Assembly (NCBI GenBank): GCA_016793465.1
Contig: JAEUJW010000021.1
Location: 1 to 53,599, forward strand
DNA from: Myxococcales bacterium
GTDB lineage: Bacteria > Myxococcota > Polyangia > Nannocystales > Nannocystaceae
DNA length: 53,599 nt
Reading direction: 5' to 3'
Numbering within the stretch: position 1 is the first letter of the stretch; every line of letters begins with the position of its first letter. The notes under the pieces are model-generated. The model was given only the letters and a program-made list of their open reading frames with translations, was not told the DNA's origin and did no database searches. The position numbers and the translations under genes are program-made. Shown piece after piece: positions 42,508-53,030 of the stretch.

Positions 42508-45051
42508 ATGACGATGCGACATACGGTTCGGTGGGCGGGCGCGCTGGTGTGGTTGGCGGCGTGCGGGGGCGGCGAGGTGGCGTCGACGGAGACGGGCACG
42601 GGCACGGGCACGGACGGGAGCACGGAGATCGCGGAGTCGACGGCGTCGGAGACGCCGACGACGACGATGTTCGTCCCGCCGTCGACGGGGCTGGCGACGG
42701 ACGTGCCGATGACGTCGGACCCGGAGCCGACGACGGACCCGACGGACACCGATACGACGGGGCCCGGGCCGGCGTGCGGCGACGGGGCGGTCGATGTCGG
42801 CGAGGAGTGCGACGACGGGGCCGACAACGGCCCGGGGAAGGCGTGCCTGGCCGGCTGCGTCGCCAACGTGTGCGGCGACGGCGACCTCGGGCCGAGCGAG
42901 GCGTGCGACGACGGCGCGAACAACGGGCCGGGGCAGCCGTGCAACGCGCAGTGCGCCGCGAACACCTGCGGCGACGGTGACGTCGGCCCGGGCGAGGAGT
43001 GCGACGACGGCGCGAACAACGGCGACATGAACGCCTGCAAGCCGGACTGTACCAACGCGCTGTGCGGCGACGGCCTCGTCGGCCCCGGCGAGGGCTGCGA
43101 CGACGGCAACCAGAACGACAACGACGAGTGCACGAACGCGTGCGCGCTGGCGTCGTGCGGCGACGGGATCGTCGCGCCGACCGAGGCGTGCGACGACGGC
43201 GACGACGACGACTCCGACGAGTGCACGCAGGCGTGCACGAACGCGGCCTGCAGCGACGGGTTCGTGCAGGCCAGCAACCTCGAGGAGTGCGACAACGGGG
43301 TCGACAACTCGGACAACGGCGCGTGCACGAACGCCTGCCTGGCGGCGGTGTGCGGCGACGGCAAGCTGTGGAACACCGAGGGCGGCGCCGAGGCGTGCGA
43401 CGACGGGGTCGACAACGGCCCGGGGCAGCCGTGCCTGGCCTCGTGCCTGCTCAACGTGTGCGGCGACGGCGACCAGGGGCCGGACGAGCAGTGCGACGAC
43501 GGCAACAACGACGGGGCGGACGGCTGCTCGGCGACGTGCAAGCTCGAGGAGTGCGGCAACTCGGTGGTCGACCCCGGCGAGGCGTGCGACGACGGCAAGG
43601 ACGGCGACCAGGACGACGGGTGCACCGACGCGTGCAGCCAGCCGACCTGCGGCGACGGGTACGAGCAGGCCAGCCTCGGCGAGCAGTGCGACCTCGGCGG
43701 GCAGAACTCGGACAGCGGGGCGTGCACGTCCGCCTGCAAGGACGCCGCCTGCGGCGACGGCCTGATCCAGGCCAACGTCGAGCAGTGCGACGACGGCCCC
43801 AACAACGGCGCGGGCAAGGCGTGCCTGGCGAGCTGCAAGCTCAACGTGTGCGGCGACGGCGACAAGGGCCCCGGCGAGGCCTGCGACGACGGCAACGGCA
43901 GCAACGAGGACGCCTGCACCAACGTGTGCAAGCTGGCGACCTGCGGCGACGGGTTCAAGCAGCCGGGCGAGCAGTGCGACCTCGGGGCCAACAACAGCAA
44001 CACGGGGATGTGCACGCTGCTGTGCAAGAGCCCGCTGTGCGGCGACACGTTCGTGCAGCCGTCGAACATGGAGCAGTGCGACGACGGCAACATGTCGAAC
44101 ACGGACATGTGCGTGATGGGCTGCAAGCTGGCGAGCTGCGGCGACACCTACGTGCAGCAGGGCGTCGAGCAGTGCGACGACGGCAACAACGTCAACACCG
44201 ACGCGTGCGTGCAGGGCTGCAAGTCGGCGAGCTGCGGCGACAACTTCGTGCAGGCCGGCGTCGAGCAGTGCGACGACGGCAACAACGTCAGCACCGACGC
44301 CTGCGTCGCCGGCTGCAAGTCGGCGAGCTGCGGCGACGGCTTCGTGCAGGCCGGCGTCGAGCAGTGCGACGACGCGAACGCCAGCAACACGGACATGTGC
44401 GTGGCCGGCTGCAAGGCGGCGAAGTGCGGCGACGGGTTCGTGCAGGCCGGCGTCGAGGAGTGCGACGACGGCAACCAGGCCAACAGCGACGGCTGCAACG
44501 CGCAGTGCAAGAGCGAGGCGTGCCTGACGTTCACCAACACGGCGGGCGAGGACGTGGTCAACAACAACTGGTTCGACGCGTGCCTGGCCGCGCCGGGCAA
44601 CACGGTGACGGTGCGCCTCCAGGACGTCAACAACAACGTCGTCTACCAGCAGTCGGGGCAGAAGGTCGGGGTCTGGAACCAGAGCGCGATCACCTCGACG
44701 GTCGCCGACCAGAGCCAGTACTACTCGTACAACCACGACCGGCTGATCACGCTCGGCAACGGCGACAAGCTGTTCATCGCCAGCAAGACCTCGGCCCAGC
44801 TCGGCTGCGGCGGCTCGTTCGGCAACGGCTACGGGATCGTCGTCTACCCGAACAACCCGGACTACGTGACCAACCCGAAGATGCTGGTGATGCCGTACAA
44901 GCAGTACAACGCGCCCTGGGCGAACGTCGTCCGCGGGTTCCAGACGTGGACGCAGAGCAGCGAGATCTCGTGGAACAACGGGGCCTCGATGAACACGTGC
45001 AACAGCACGGTCCCGTTCCTCGGCAAGTTCACGGTCAGCATCACGCCGTGA
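42508..45051 (+). CDS. large lipoprotein with 18 Cys-rich (DUF4215/Myxococcus-type) repeats
   Basis: 847 residues from the ATG at 42508, preferred to those at 42496 and 42454 because it opens directly on the signal MTMRHTVRWAGALVWLAAC; Cys19 is the lipidation site. A Thr/Glu/Ser/Pro linker runs to about 88. Eighteen consecutive units of about 30 residues follow, each CGDG-x-GExCDDG-xNN-x-C-xxxC. The last 175 residues (CLTFTNTAGEDVVNNNWFDACL..., GCGGSFGNGYGIVVYPNN) form a separate beta-rich domain. The repeat array should be a rigid disulfide-bonded stalk presenting the C-terminal domain far from the outer membrane, as an adhesin or binding protein would need. Preceded by 293 bp without a gene. 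Confidence 0.9.
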   Translation: MTMRHTVRWAGALVWLAACGGGEVASTETGTGTGTDGSTEIAESTASETPTTTMFVPPSTGLATDVPMTSDPEPTTDPTDTDTTGPGPACGDGAVDVGEECDDGADNGPGKACLAGCVANVCGDGDLGPSEACDDGANNGPGQPCNAQCAANTCGDGDVGPGEECDDGANNGDMNACKPDCTNALCGDGLVGPGEGCDDGNQNDNDECTNACALASCGDGIVAPTEACDDGDDDDSDECTQACTNAACSDGFVQASNLEECDNGVDNSDNGACTNACLAAVCGDGKLWNTEGGAEACDDGVDNGPGQPCLASCLLNVCGDGDQGPDEQCDDGNNDGADGCSATCKLEECGNSVVDPGEACDDGKDGDQDDGCTDACSQPTCGDGYEQASLGEQCDLGGQNSDSGACTSACKDAACGDGLIQANVEQCDDGPNNGAGKACLASCKLNVCGDGDKGPGEACDDGNGSNEDACTNVCKLATCGDGFKQPGEQCDLGANNSNTGMCTLLCKSPLCGDTFVQPSNMEQCDDGNMSNTDMCVMGCKLASCGDTYVQQGVEQCDDGNNVNTDACVQGCKSASCGDNFVQAGVEQCDDGNNVSTDACVAGCKSASCGDGFVQAGVEQCDDANASNTDMCVAGCKAAKCGDGFVQAGVEECDDGNQANSDGCNAQCKSEACLTFTNTAGEDVVNNNWFDACLAAPGNTVTVRLQDVNNNVVYQQSGQKVGVWNQSAITSTVADQSQYYSYNHDRLITLGNGDKLFIASKTSAQLGCGGSFGNGYGIVVYPNNPDYVTNPKMLVMPYKQYNAPWANVVRGFQTWTQSSEISWNNGASMNTCNSTVPFLGKFTVSITP
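42775..44519 (+). repeat. array of 18 Cys-rich coding repeats
   Basis: Units of 90-108 bp start with TGCGGCGAC. Units 15-18 (about 44135-44519) are nearly identical in DNA (for example CAGGCCGGCGTCGAGCAGTG three times), while units 1-13 are diverged, so the 3' end of the array expanded most recently. Confidence 0.9.
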
Positions 45052-45452
45052 GCGCGGCGCCGGCGGCCGTCAGCGACGCCGCGGACGCCGTGACGGCGCG
45101 GCGGTGGTGGCCGCCGCGCTCCACCTGGCGGCTCGTGCCGCGCTTCGCCGTGATCGTGGCCTCGACGGGTCGCTGGCTCGCGGCGCGCGGGGCCGCGCGC
45201 GATCGCAGGCTGTCCATACGGACAGCCTGCTGTACTGGCCAGGTGCGCAGCCCGAGATCGGCATGCGTGGCGGCCGTGGATTTTACGGCGACGACGCGTG
45301 CACGCGGTCGGGCCCGCGTCGTCGTCGACCGTCGATGTCGTGGTGAACGATGTTCGAGTCGCGAGCCGCGGCCCCGCATGAGATGCGGGCGCTGGCCGCG
45401 GCCCGCGATGTCGGCTGTACCGGCGTGTTCGATCGTGTTAAGTCCTGCGTCC
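45052..45452. other. 401-bp noncoding region between the Cys-repeat gene and the small lipoproteins
   Basis: No open frame here looks coding on either strand. The region holds the long hairpin at 45205-45230 and, near 45340-45352, ACGATG words without a Shine-Dalgarno. Transcription of the two small lipoprotein genes probably starts here. Confidence 0.5.
45205..45230. promoter_or_regulatory. perfect 11-bp inverted repeat
   Basis: GCAGGCTGTCC-ATAC-GGACAGCCTGC is perfectly self-complementary with a 4-base loop and has the TGTCC-N4-GGACA core at its centre. No U-tract follows on either strand, so an operator or RNA structural element is more likely than an intrinsic terminator. Confidence 0.6.
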
Positions 45453-45746
45453 ATGCGAATGTCCAAGTACGCGTTGGTCGCAGTCGCATTCGGAAGCCTC
45501 GTGTCGTCCGGATGCGTCTACGTGACCGTCACACCCTCTGTGCAAGGTAAAGCGTTCGTCGCCCAGAAGAAGCTCATCGGCGGGTCGAGCTTCTGGAACT
45601 GCGACGCGACGGGCGGCACGCCGACCTGTTGGGAGGTCAACAACGTCCCGAACGGCCCGGTCTCGACCGGCGGCGGCGGCGGTGGCGGCGGCAGCAGCGA
45701 GGCCCCGGCGGCGGAGCCCGCCAGCGAGGAGAAGACCGGTGAATAA
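45453..45746 (+). CDS. small lipoprotein, first of a coupled pair
   Basis: 97 residues from the ATG at 45453 (a second ATG at 45459 is equally possible). Signal peptide MRMSKYALVAVAFGSLVSSGC, Cys21. The mature part KAFVAQKKLIGGSSFWNCDATGGTPTCWEV has two Cys and aromatic residues. It ends in a Gly run followed by Ser/Glu/Ala (residues about 74-97). Related to the next gene: both have a basic Lys-Lys/Arg-Lys, an aromatic-Cys pair and a Thr-Cys about ten residues later. Family not recognised; the type is frequent in myxobacteria as tiny envelope proteins. Confidence 0.75.
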   Translation: MRMSKYALVAVAFGSLVSSGCVYVTVTPSVQGKAFVAQKKLIGGSSFWNCDATGGTPTCWEVNNVPNGPVSTGGGGGGGGSSEAPAAEPASEEKTGE

Positions 45747-45957
45747 GCGCATCCTCCCCCTCCTCCTCCTCGTCACCATGATGCCCGCCTGTGTGTCGTA
45801 CGTGTCGTCGATCCCGACGGCCAACAACGTCAACGGCGACGCCTGGTACACCACGCGCAAGATGTTCAAGTCGAAGGTGTGGTACTGCCCGGCCCCGTCG
45901 AACGGCCCGGCCACCTGCACCGAGGCCAAGCTGGTCCCGCAGGGCAAGAAGAAGTAG
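45739..45957 (+). CDS. small lipoprotein, second of a coupled pair
   Basis: 72 residues from a GTG at 45739, which overlaps the preceding gene by 8 bp (GTGAATAA), so translation is probably coupled. Signal MNKRILPLLLLVTMMPAC, Cys18. The mature part contains DAWYTTRKMFKSKVWYCPAPSNGPATCTEAKLVPQ and ends in Lys-rich GKKK. It aligns with the preceding protein over the F/V-W-x-C...TC core and looks like an old tandem duplicate without the Gly-rich tail. Function unknown. Confidence 0.75.
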   Translation: MNKRILPLLLLVTMMPACVSYVSSIPTANNVNGDAWYTTRKMFKSKVWYCPAPSNGPATCTEAKLVPQGKKK

Positions 45958-45982
45958 CCCGCGGACCGCGAGGTCACGCCTG

Positions 45983-46012
45983 CGCCGGCAGTCGGTCGTC
46001 CGCCTGCCGGCG
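45983..46012. terminator. hairpin between convergent genes
   Basis: CGCCGGCAG (45983-45991) and CTGCCGGCG (46004-46012) pair perfectly over 9 bp with a 12-base loop, in the 64-bp gap between the stops of two convergent genes. No U-tract follows, so it may act as a bidirectional barrier rather than a classical terminator. Confidence 0.5.
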
Positions 46013-46021
46013 TTCGTGCGT

Positions 46022-46408
46022 CTAGGCGGCGTGGATCGCGGCGACGACGATGCGCCAGCGGGCGTCGACCCGGCGCAGCGTGTAGGTCAGGCCGAACTGC
46101 GAGAGGTCGGCCCCGGACGCGGTCTTCCACGCGCCGGCGCCGGACACCTGCGCGAGGTCGTCGGCCAGCAGGCGCGCGTGCAGCCGCGAGAAGTGGGTGC
46201 GGACATAGCCCTGCGCCGGCAGCCGGGCCATCACGCGCGCGTAGGCGCGGGCGACCGCGGCGCGGTCGGCGGTGGCCGTCACGCCGTCGGGCGAGATCAT
46301 CAGCGCCGGCTCGTGGAAGTGGTCGGCGACGGCCCACGGGGCGAGCGCCTGAAACGCCTGCGCGTAGGCCTCGAACGCCGCGAGCGCCGGTTCGGTGGCT
46401 GCCTGCAT
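46022..46408 (-). CDS. NTF2-like (SnoaL/DUF4440-type) small protein
   Basis: 128 residues from the ATG at 46408. The order of elements fits the cone-shaped NTF2 fold: an N-terminal helix (EPALAAFEAYAQAFQALAPWAVADHF), then HEPALMISPDGVTATADRAAVARAYARVMARL, SRLHARLLADDLAQVSGAGAWKTASG and the last strands LTYTLRRVDARWRIVVAAIHA. Such proteins bind or isomerise small molecules in a central pocket. His31 and His33 (DHFHE) could be functional. No signal peptide; monocistronic. Confidence 0.85.
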   Translation of the reverse strand: MQAATEPALAAFEAYAQAFQALAPWAVADHFHEPALMISPDGVTATADRAAVARAYARVMARLPAQGYVRTHFSRLHARLLADDLAQVSGAGAWKTASGADLSQFGLTYTLRRVDARWRIVVAAIHAA

Positions 46409-46523
46409 GCTGGTGGAACCTCCGGAGCGCGAGTATGCGGCGGGTCGACGCGACGTGCGTGCACTTGCGGACCTGCAATCTCGCGGTGGCCGCGGCGCAA
46501 GTCCAGCGCATGGCGGTGGTTGA

Positions 46524-46759
46524 TCGCCGAAGGCTAGCGACCCGCGGCGGCCGTGGAGCGCGCCGACGAAGTTCCACCGGCCGCCCGAGTCGGACCTGCC
46601 GAACGCGTTCGTCTACGCCGGCAAGGCCCCCCCGAGCTGACCGGCGCCGACCTCGTGCTCACCTACGTGGCCAACAGCCTCGAGTTCGCCGACCTGTTTA
46701 ATAATATGGCGCTGTACTTCCCGCGGTTCGTGCGGGCGACGCTCGGCTGCGCCGGGTAG
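46524..46759 (+). pseudogene. frameshifted remnant of an unidentified gene
   Basis: After a stop at 46521-46523 one frame reads DPRRPWSAPTKFHRPPESDL then PNAFVYAGKAP and stops at 46640. From the run of seven C at 46626-46632 the adjacent frame continues sensibly as PELTGADLVLTYVANSLEFA then DLFNNMALYFPRFVRATLG and ends at 46759. A single indel in the C run joins the two into about 78 residues. No start codon or Shine-Dalgarno is seen, so this is a 3' fragment. Family not recognised. A sequencing error in the homopolymer could explain the shift but not the missing 5' end. Confidence 0.5.
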
Positions 46760-46762
46760 GCG

Positions 46763-49528
<2,766 letters not shown>

Positions 49529-49587
49529 GGTGTCACGATATCGCGTCGACCGGATGCGTGGGCGGGTCGTCGCGGTACAATGCGCGA

Positions 49588-49797
49588 GTGACCGAGACGC
49601 CGGCGACGCTGGGTTGGGGCAAGATCGTGGCGATCCTCGTGGGCGTCGCGCTGGCGACGGGCCTGACGCTCGGGCTGCTCGGCGAGCTGCTCGGACGCAG
49701 CCTCAACGCGAGCGCGGGGATCGGGGCGGCGACCGGGGCGGTGGCGGCCCTGCTGATCGCGCGTCGCCGGGCCGCGCGGGGTTCGGGGCCGGCCTGA
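49588..49797 (+). CDS. small two-TM membrane protein
   Basis: 69 residues from a GTG at 49588; the frame is open to 49558 without a better start. Hydrophobic segments at about 11-31 and 37-58 with Gly-xxx-Gly/Ala spacing, and a basic C-terminus (ARRRAARG). No family recognised. It faces away from the kinase gene and may share its promoter region; a role with that kinase is only suggested by position. Confidence 0.65.
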   Translation: MTETPATLGWGKIVAILVGVALATGLTLGLLGELLGRSLNASAGIGAATGAVAALLIARRRAARGSGPA

Positions 49798-49843
49798 GCG
49801 CGCGCGCCCTCCGGGGCGAGGGGCACGCGCGGGGCGCGGCCGG

Positions 49844-50740
49844 TCAGGCGCGACGGCGGCGGCGCGCGAGGCCGGCGAGGCCGAGGACCACGAGCAGGCC
49901 GCCGAGGCCGAGGCCGCCGCCGCCGCCGACGCTGCAGCTGAGCGCGGAGTCGGCGTCGCCGTCGCCGTCCTCGTCCTTGCCGACGTCGACGTCGACGTCG
50001 ACGTCGACGGCGACCTCGACGTGGATGCTGAGCTCGGCGTCGAGCTCGGCGGCGCACTCCTCGACGTCGACGGCGGCCAGGAACTGGCCGTCGCAGAAGA
50101 TCGCGCCGCCGCTGGCCTCGCAGCTCTCTTTGCACTGCTGCACGAGCTCGGTCTCGCAGACCGCGTAGGACTCGGCCTGGCACGAGATCTGGCACTCGCT
50201 GGTCGCGCGGGCCCAGCAGGTGCCCTCGCACGAGCTGCCGCAGCGGGTGTCGCAGGCGACGTCCTCGTCGTCCTGCTTGCAGCCCGACTCGTCGCACTTG
50301 GCGGCGCAGTTGTGGGCGCACGCCGAGCGGCACTCGCCCCTGCGCTCGTCGGGCTCGGCGTCGCACTCGTCGCTGCAGTCCTGCTGGCAGTTCGACATGC
50401 ACAGGCCCATCGAGTTGCGCGGGCCCTCCTCGGACTCGGCGGCGGCGTCGCAGTCGGTCACGCAGGTCTCGGAGCAGGTCTGCGTGCAGCCGGCCTCGGC
50501 GCTGGCGGTGCACGAGCCGTCGCAGTCGACGTAGAGCCTGGCCGCGCACGACGTCTCCACGGCGACGGGCTCGCAGGTGGTGGTGCAGGTCTCGGTCTCG
50601 ACGTACTCGCAGCTGGCGTCCGAGAACAGCCACACGCCGCCGCAGGCCTCGAGGTCGGCGCGGGCGACGGCGGGGGCGAGGAGCAGGAGGGCGGCCGCGG
50701 CGGCGCCGAGGCAGGGGAGCAGGCGATTGCGTTGAAGCAT
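49844..50740 (-). CDS. Cys-rich exported protein with MYXO-CTERM-like sorting tail
   Basis: 298 residues from the ATG at 50740, with GGAGATC as ribosome site; the frame further upstream is not coding-like. Signal peptide MLQRNRLLPCLGAAAAALLLLAPAVARA. About 190 residues follow with more than 30 Cys in short spacings (CTTTCEPV, CTQTCSETCVTDC, CQQDCSDEC, CGSSCEGTC). An acidic VDVDVDVD stretch precedes the tail ALSCSVGG, a hydrophobic helix and RRRRR. This order (Cys, Gly-rich, TM, Arg cluster) is that of MYXO-CTERM signals, which are processed at the Cys for surface anchoring. Function unknown. Confidence 0.87.
   Translation of the reverse strand: MLQRNRLLPCLGAAAAALLLLAPAVARADLEACGGVWLFSDASCEYVETETCTTTCEPVAVETSCAARLYVDCDGSCTASAEAGCTQTCSETCVTDCDAAAESEEGPRNSMGLCMSNCQQDCSDECDAEPDERRGECRSACAHNCAAKCDESGCKQDDEDVACDTRCGSSCEGTCWARATSECQISCQAESYAVCETELVQQCKESCEASGGAIFCDGQFLAAVDVEECAAELDAELSIHVEVAVDVDVDVDVGKDEDGDGDADSALSCSVGGGGGLGLGGLLVVLGLAGLARRRRRA
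49981..50009 (-). repeat. 6-bp microsatellite CGACGT
   Basis: Almost five perfect GTCGAC-register units encode Val-Asp repeats just before the sorting tail. Length changes would remain in frame. Confidence 0.9.
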
Positions 50741-51152
50741 GGGTCGATCTCCGTGGGTGAAACCATGGGGAATCCCGGATGCCGGGGCGAACGCGGAAAC
50801 CGGGGGGGGCGTCCGCGACGTCTGCGGCGATCCGCGGCTGGAGCGAGCGCCGCGAGTTCGCATGTGCAGGTCGCCGGGGCGTCGCCCGCGAGGCTCCGGC
50901 GGTGCCCCTGCGGGCCCGCCCGGCCCGATTCCAGGGCGGGTCGGAGATTTGTCCGCGAAGTCTTGGCGGCGGACGCCGTGGCGTGGAGGCGTGGACCACG
51001 GCGCGCACGCGCGGGCCGACGCGCCGAGGCTCAGCGAGCTCGTCGAGCGCGGCTGCGTCTGCGGGTCCTCGGCTTCTACGGCTGGTACGGTCTCGGCGGC
51101 CGCCGGCGCTGACGGTGTCAAGCCGCGACGAATGGCGTAGAGTCGATCGCCG
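50741..51152. other. 412-bp intergenic region between divergent genes
   Basis: Both flanking genes start outward from this region. It has an eight-G run (about 50803) and no convincing gene or long inverted repeat. It presumably contains the two promoters and 5' leaders. Confidence 0.45.
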
Positions 51153-51515
51153 ATGACCACGCTCGCCCGCAAGGACCTCAACTACACCGTGCTGGCGATC
51201 TTCGCGCCGGTGCTGATCGCCACCGGCGTGCTGGGCTTCGTGCTGCCGGCGGGGCCGATGAGCGCGGCGCCGGCGTACAACGTGTTCCACATGGTGTTCG
51301 GGGCGATCGGCCTGCTGCTGGTGCTGGCCCGCGACGCCGCGGGGATCCGCCGGTTCAACCTCGGGTTCGGGCTCATCGACCTGTATCAGGCGCTGGCGTC
51401 GTGGCAGGGCTGGTTCCCCGTCGAGTACTTCCGCTGGCGGACCGCCGACGACGTGCTGCACGTGGTGATCGGCCTCGGGCTGGTGATCGTGGGGCTGCGC
51501 GGGCGCCGGGGTTAG
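51153..51515 (+). CDS. DUF4383-like four-TM membrane protein
   Basis: 120 residues from the ATG at 51153. Four hydrophobic segments at about 11-32, 44-62, 68-85 and 97-115. Conserved elements of the DUF4383 type are present: NVFHMVFGAIGLLLVLA, a Gly/Tyr-rich third helix (LGFGLIDLYQALASW) and a final DDVLHVVIGLGLVIVG with Asp and His before the last helix. Function of the family is unknown. The gap to the next gene is 37 bp, so the two may be cotranscribed. Confidence 0.82.
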   Translation: MTTLARKDLNYTVLAIFAPVLIATGVLGFVLPAGPMSAAPAYNVFHMVFGAIGLLLVLARDAAGIRRFNLGFGLIDLYQALASWQGWFPVEYFRWRTADDVLHVVIGLGLVIVGLRGRRG

Positions 51516-51552
51516 GGCGCCGCGGACGCGGACGTGCGAGGATGGCGGCGCC

Positions 51553-52533
51553 ATGGATCGACCGCGGACGACTCGAGAGGATGCGCGGGCCCTGATCTCC
51601 GCGCTGGTCGAGCGCCGCGTCGAGGGCGAGGCGCCGCCGCTGACGGACGAGCGCGGGTACCTCGAGGCGTGCGCGCACCTGCAGCGGCTGCCGCCGGCCG
51701 CGACCCTGCCGCTGCACGCGCGGGCGATGTTCGCCCCGTCGACGCTCGACGCCCGGCAGCGCGAGCACGCCGGCTGGGCGCGCGAGGGCTTCTTCGCCGA
51801 GCTCGGCCGCGCGGTCGGGCTGTCGGCGCGCGAGCTGGCGGCGGCGGTCCGCATGGGCCGCTGGCCGCTGGCGCCGCCGCGGGCGCTCGCGGACTACGAG
51901 TACCTGGGGAGCTTTCGCAGCAGCGGGCAGCTCGACGTCTGCGACCCCTGCTACCTGCGGCGCACGAGCCCTATGCCGGCGGCGGTGTTCTCGCTGTCGT
52001 TCGCCGTCGAGGTCGCGCGCGGGGCGTGGCACGCCTACGTGCGCGCGGGCGTCGGCGACGCGGACGGTCGCACGGCCGAGCTGGCGGCGATCCACGTCGA
52101 CGGCTTCGACGCCGGCGCGTGCGAGCTGGTCGCCTCGATCGGCGTCGACGGCGGCATGGCCGGGGTGTTCGACCGCACCTGCCCCGAGCCGTCGCGCCTC
52201 GAGCTGCACGTCGAGGGCGTGGTCCAGGGCCTCGGCGTGTTCTCGTGCTCGGGCTACGGCGACGGCATCTACCCGGTCTACGCCGGCAAGACCCACGGCT
52301 TGATCACCAAGCTGCGCCTGCCGTTCGTCGAGGAGGACCGGCCGGAGGTCGACCTCACGCTGCCGCGCGCGCCGGCGCGGCCGTACGCGGCGTCGGCGAC
52401 GTTCGCCGCCGGCGAGCGCGTGACGCACCCGAAGTTCGGCGTCGGCACGGTGTACCGCGTGCACGACGGCAAGATCGAGGTCGAGTTCGCCGACGCGGTG
52501 CGGACGCTCGTGCACGGCCGCGCGCGCTCGTGA
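51553..52533 (+). CDS. DUF4241-like protein fused to a PcrA/UvrD-type tudor-like domain
   Basis: 326 residues from the ATG at 51553. N-terminal about 110 residues are helical (ARALISALVERRVEG...). The middle part resembles DUF4241: SSGQLDVCDPCYLR, WHAYVRAGVGDADGRTAELAAIHVDGF, and CSGYGDGIYPVYAG near residue 235. The last 50 residues (FAAGERVTHPKFGVGTVYRVHDGKIEVEFADAVRTLVH) match the small beta-barrel at the C-terminus of PcrA/UvrD helicases, which binds RNA polymerase. The combination could place an enzyme or ligand-binding unit on RNA polymerase or another partner; this is inference. Confidence 0.8.
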   Translation: MDRPRTTREDARALISALVERRVEGEAPPLTDERGYLEACAHLQRLPPAATLPLHARAMFAPSTLDARQREHAGWAREGFFAELGRAVGLSARELAAAVRMGRWPLAPPRALADYEYLGSFRSSGQLDVCDPCYLRRTSPMPAAVFSLSFAVEVARGAWHAYVRAGVGDADGRTAELAAIHVDGFDAGACELVASIGVDGGMAGVFDRTCPEPSRLELHVEGVVQGLGVFSCSGYGDGIYPVYAGKTHGLITKLRLPFVEEDRPEVDLTLPRAPARPYAASATFAAGERVTHPKFGVGTVYRVHDGKIEVEFADAVRTLVHGRARS

Positions 52534-52536
52534 GGC

Positions 52537-52944
52537 TCACGTCGGCGGCGGCGGGCGCGGGTCGGGCCGCGGACGCGGATCGGGGCGAGGCCGCGGATCG
52601 GGCCGCGGGCGCGGGTCGGGCTCGTCGACGCCGGGCCACGGATCGGGGCGCGGGTCGGGCCGCGGATCGGGCCGCGGATCGGGCTGGGTGCCGGGCCACG
52701 GATCAGGGCCCGGCTGCGGATCGGCAGGCGTGGTGGTCCGCCCGGGGAACGGGTCGGGCTCCGGCTGCGGCTGGGTGGTGCCGCCAGGGAGCGGCTGCGG
52801 CTCGACCTGCCACGCGGGCGTGTCGGGGCTGCGCGCGTCGTGGCCCTGCGTGCAGCTCTGGGTGACGAGCAGCCCGCCCGCGGCCAGCGACACGAGCAAC
52901 ACCAGCGCCCCCACACCGTGCCCCGAGATCCCCGTGCGATGCAT
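52537..52944 (-). CDS. short Pro-rich membrane-anchored protein
   Basis: 135 residues from the ATG at 52944. A hydrophobic segment at about 11-28 (VGALVLLVSLAAGGLLVTQSC) is a signal anchor or an atypical lipobox at Cys31. Everything after residue 45 is Pro/Asp/Arg-rich, with repeats of PDPRP, PDPWPG and RPDPRP. Such chains are extended spacers that cross peptidoglycan, as in TonB-like proteins, but no terminal domain follows. Its 3' end lies 3 bp from the stop of the convergent DUF4241-like gene, and codon usage is consistent with a real gene. Confidence 0.6.
   Translation of the reverse strand: MHRTGISGHGVGALVLLVSLAAGGLLVTQSCTQGHDARSPDTPAWQVEPQPLPGGTTQPQPEPDPFPGRTTTPADPQPGPDPWPGTQPDPRPDPRPDPRPDPWPGVDEPDPRPRPDPRPRPDPRPRPDPRPPPPT
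52555..52690 (-). repeat. 12-bp-based repeat encoding PDPRP
   Basis: Words such as CGCGGATCGGGC and CGCGGGTCGGGC are repeated about ten times with small changes and encode the Pro-Asp-Pro-Arg units of the short Pro-rich protein. Confidence 0.85.
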
Positions 52945-53030
52945 CCGGCCATGCTATCACACGCACCGCGCAGGACCGGCGGCCGGCCGAACGGCTCGAC
53001 GCCGCGCGCGCCCGGCAGTATGTAGCCGCC

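Noticed and set aside
42373..44736. 787-codon leftward frame opposite the Cys-repeat gene
   Set aside because: Its Val/Ala/Arg repeats mirror the CGDG...CDDG repeats of the plus strand; no start site or fold.
50741..51152. Plus-strand frame of about 130 codons in the divergent intergenic region
   Set aside because: No ribosome site, low-complexity Arg/Gly/Ala composition and no motif; it reads through the presumed promoters.
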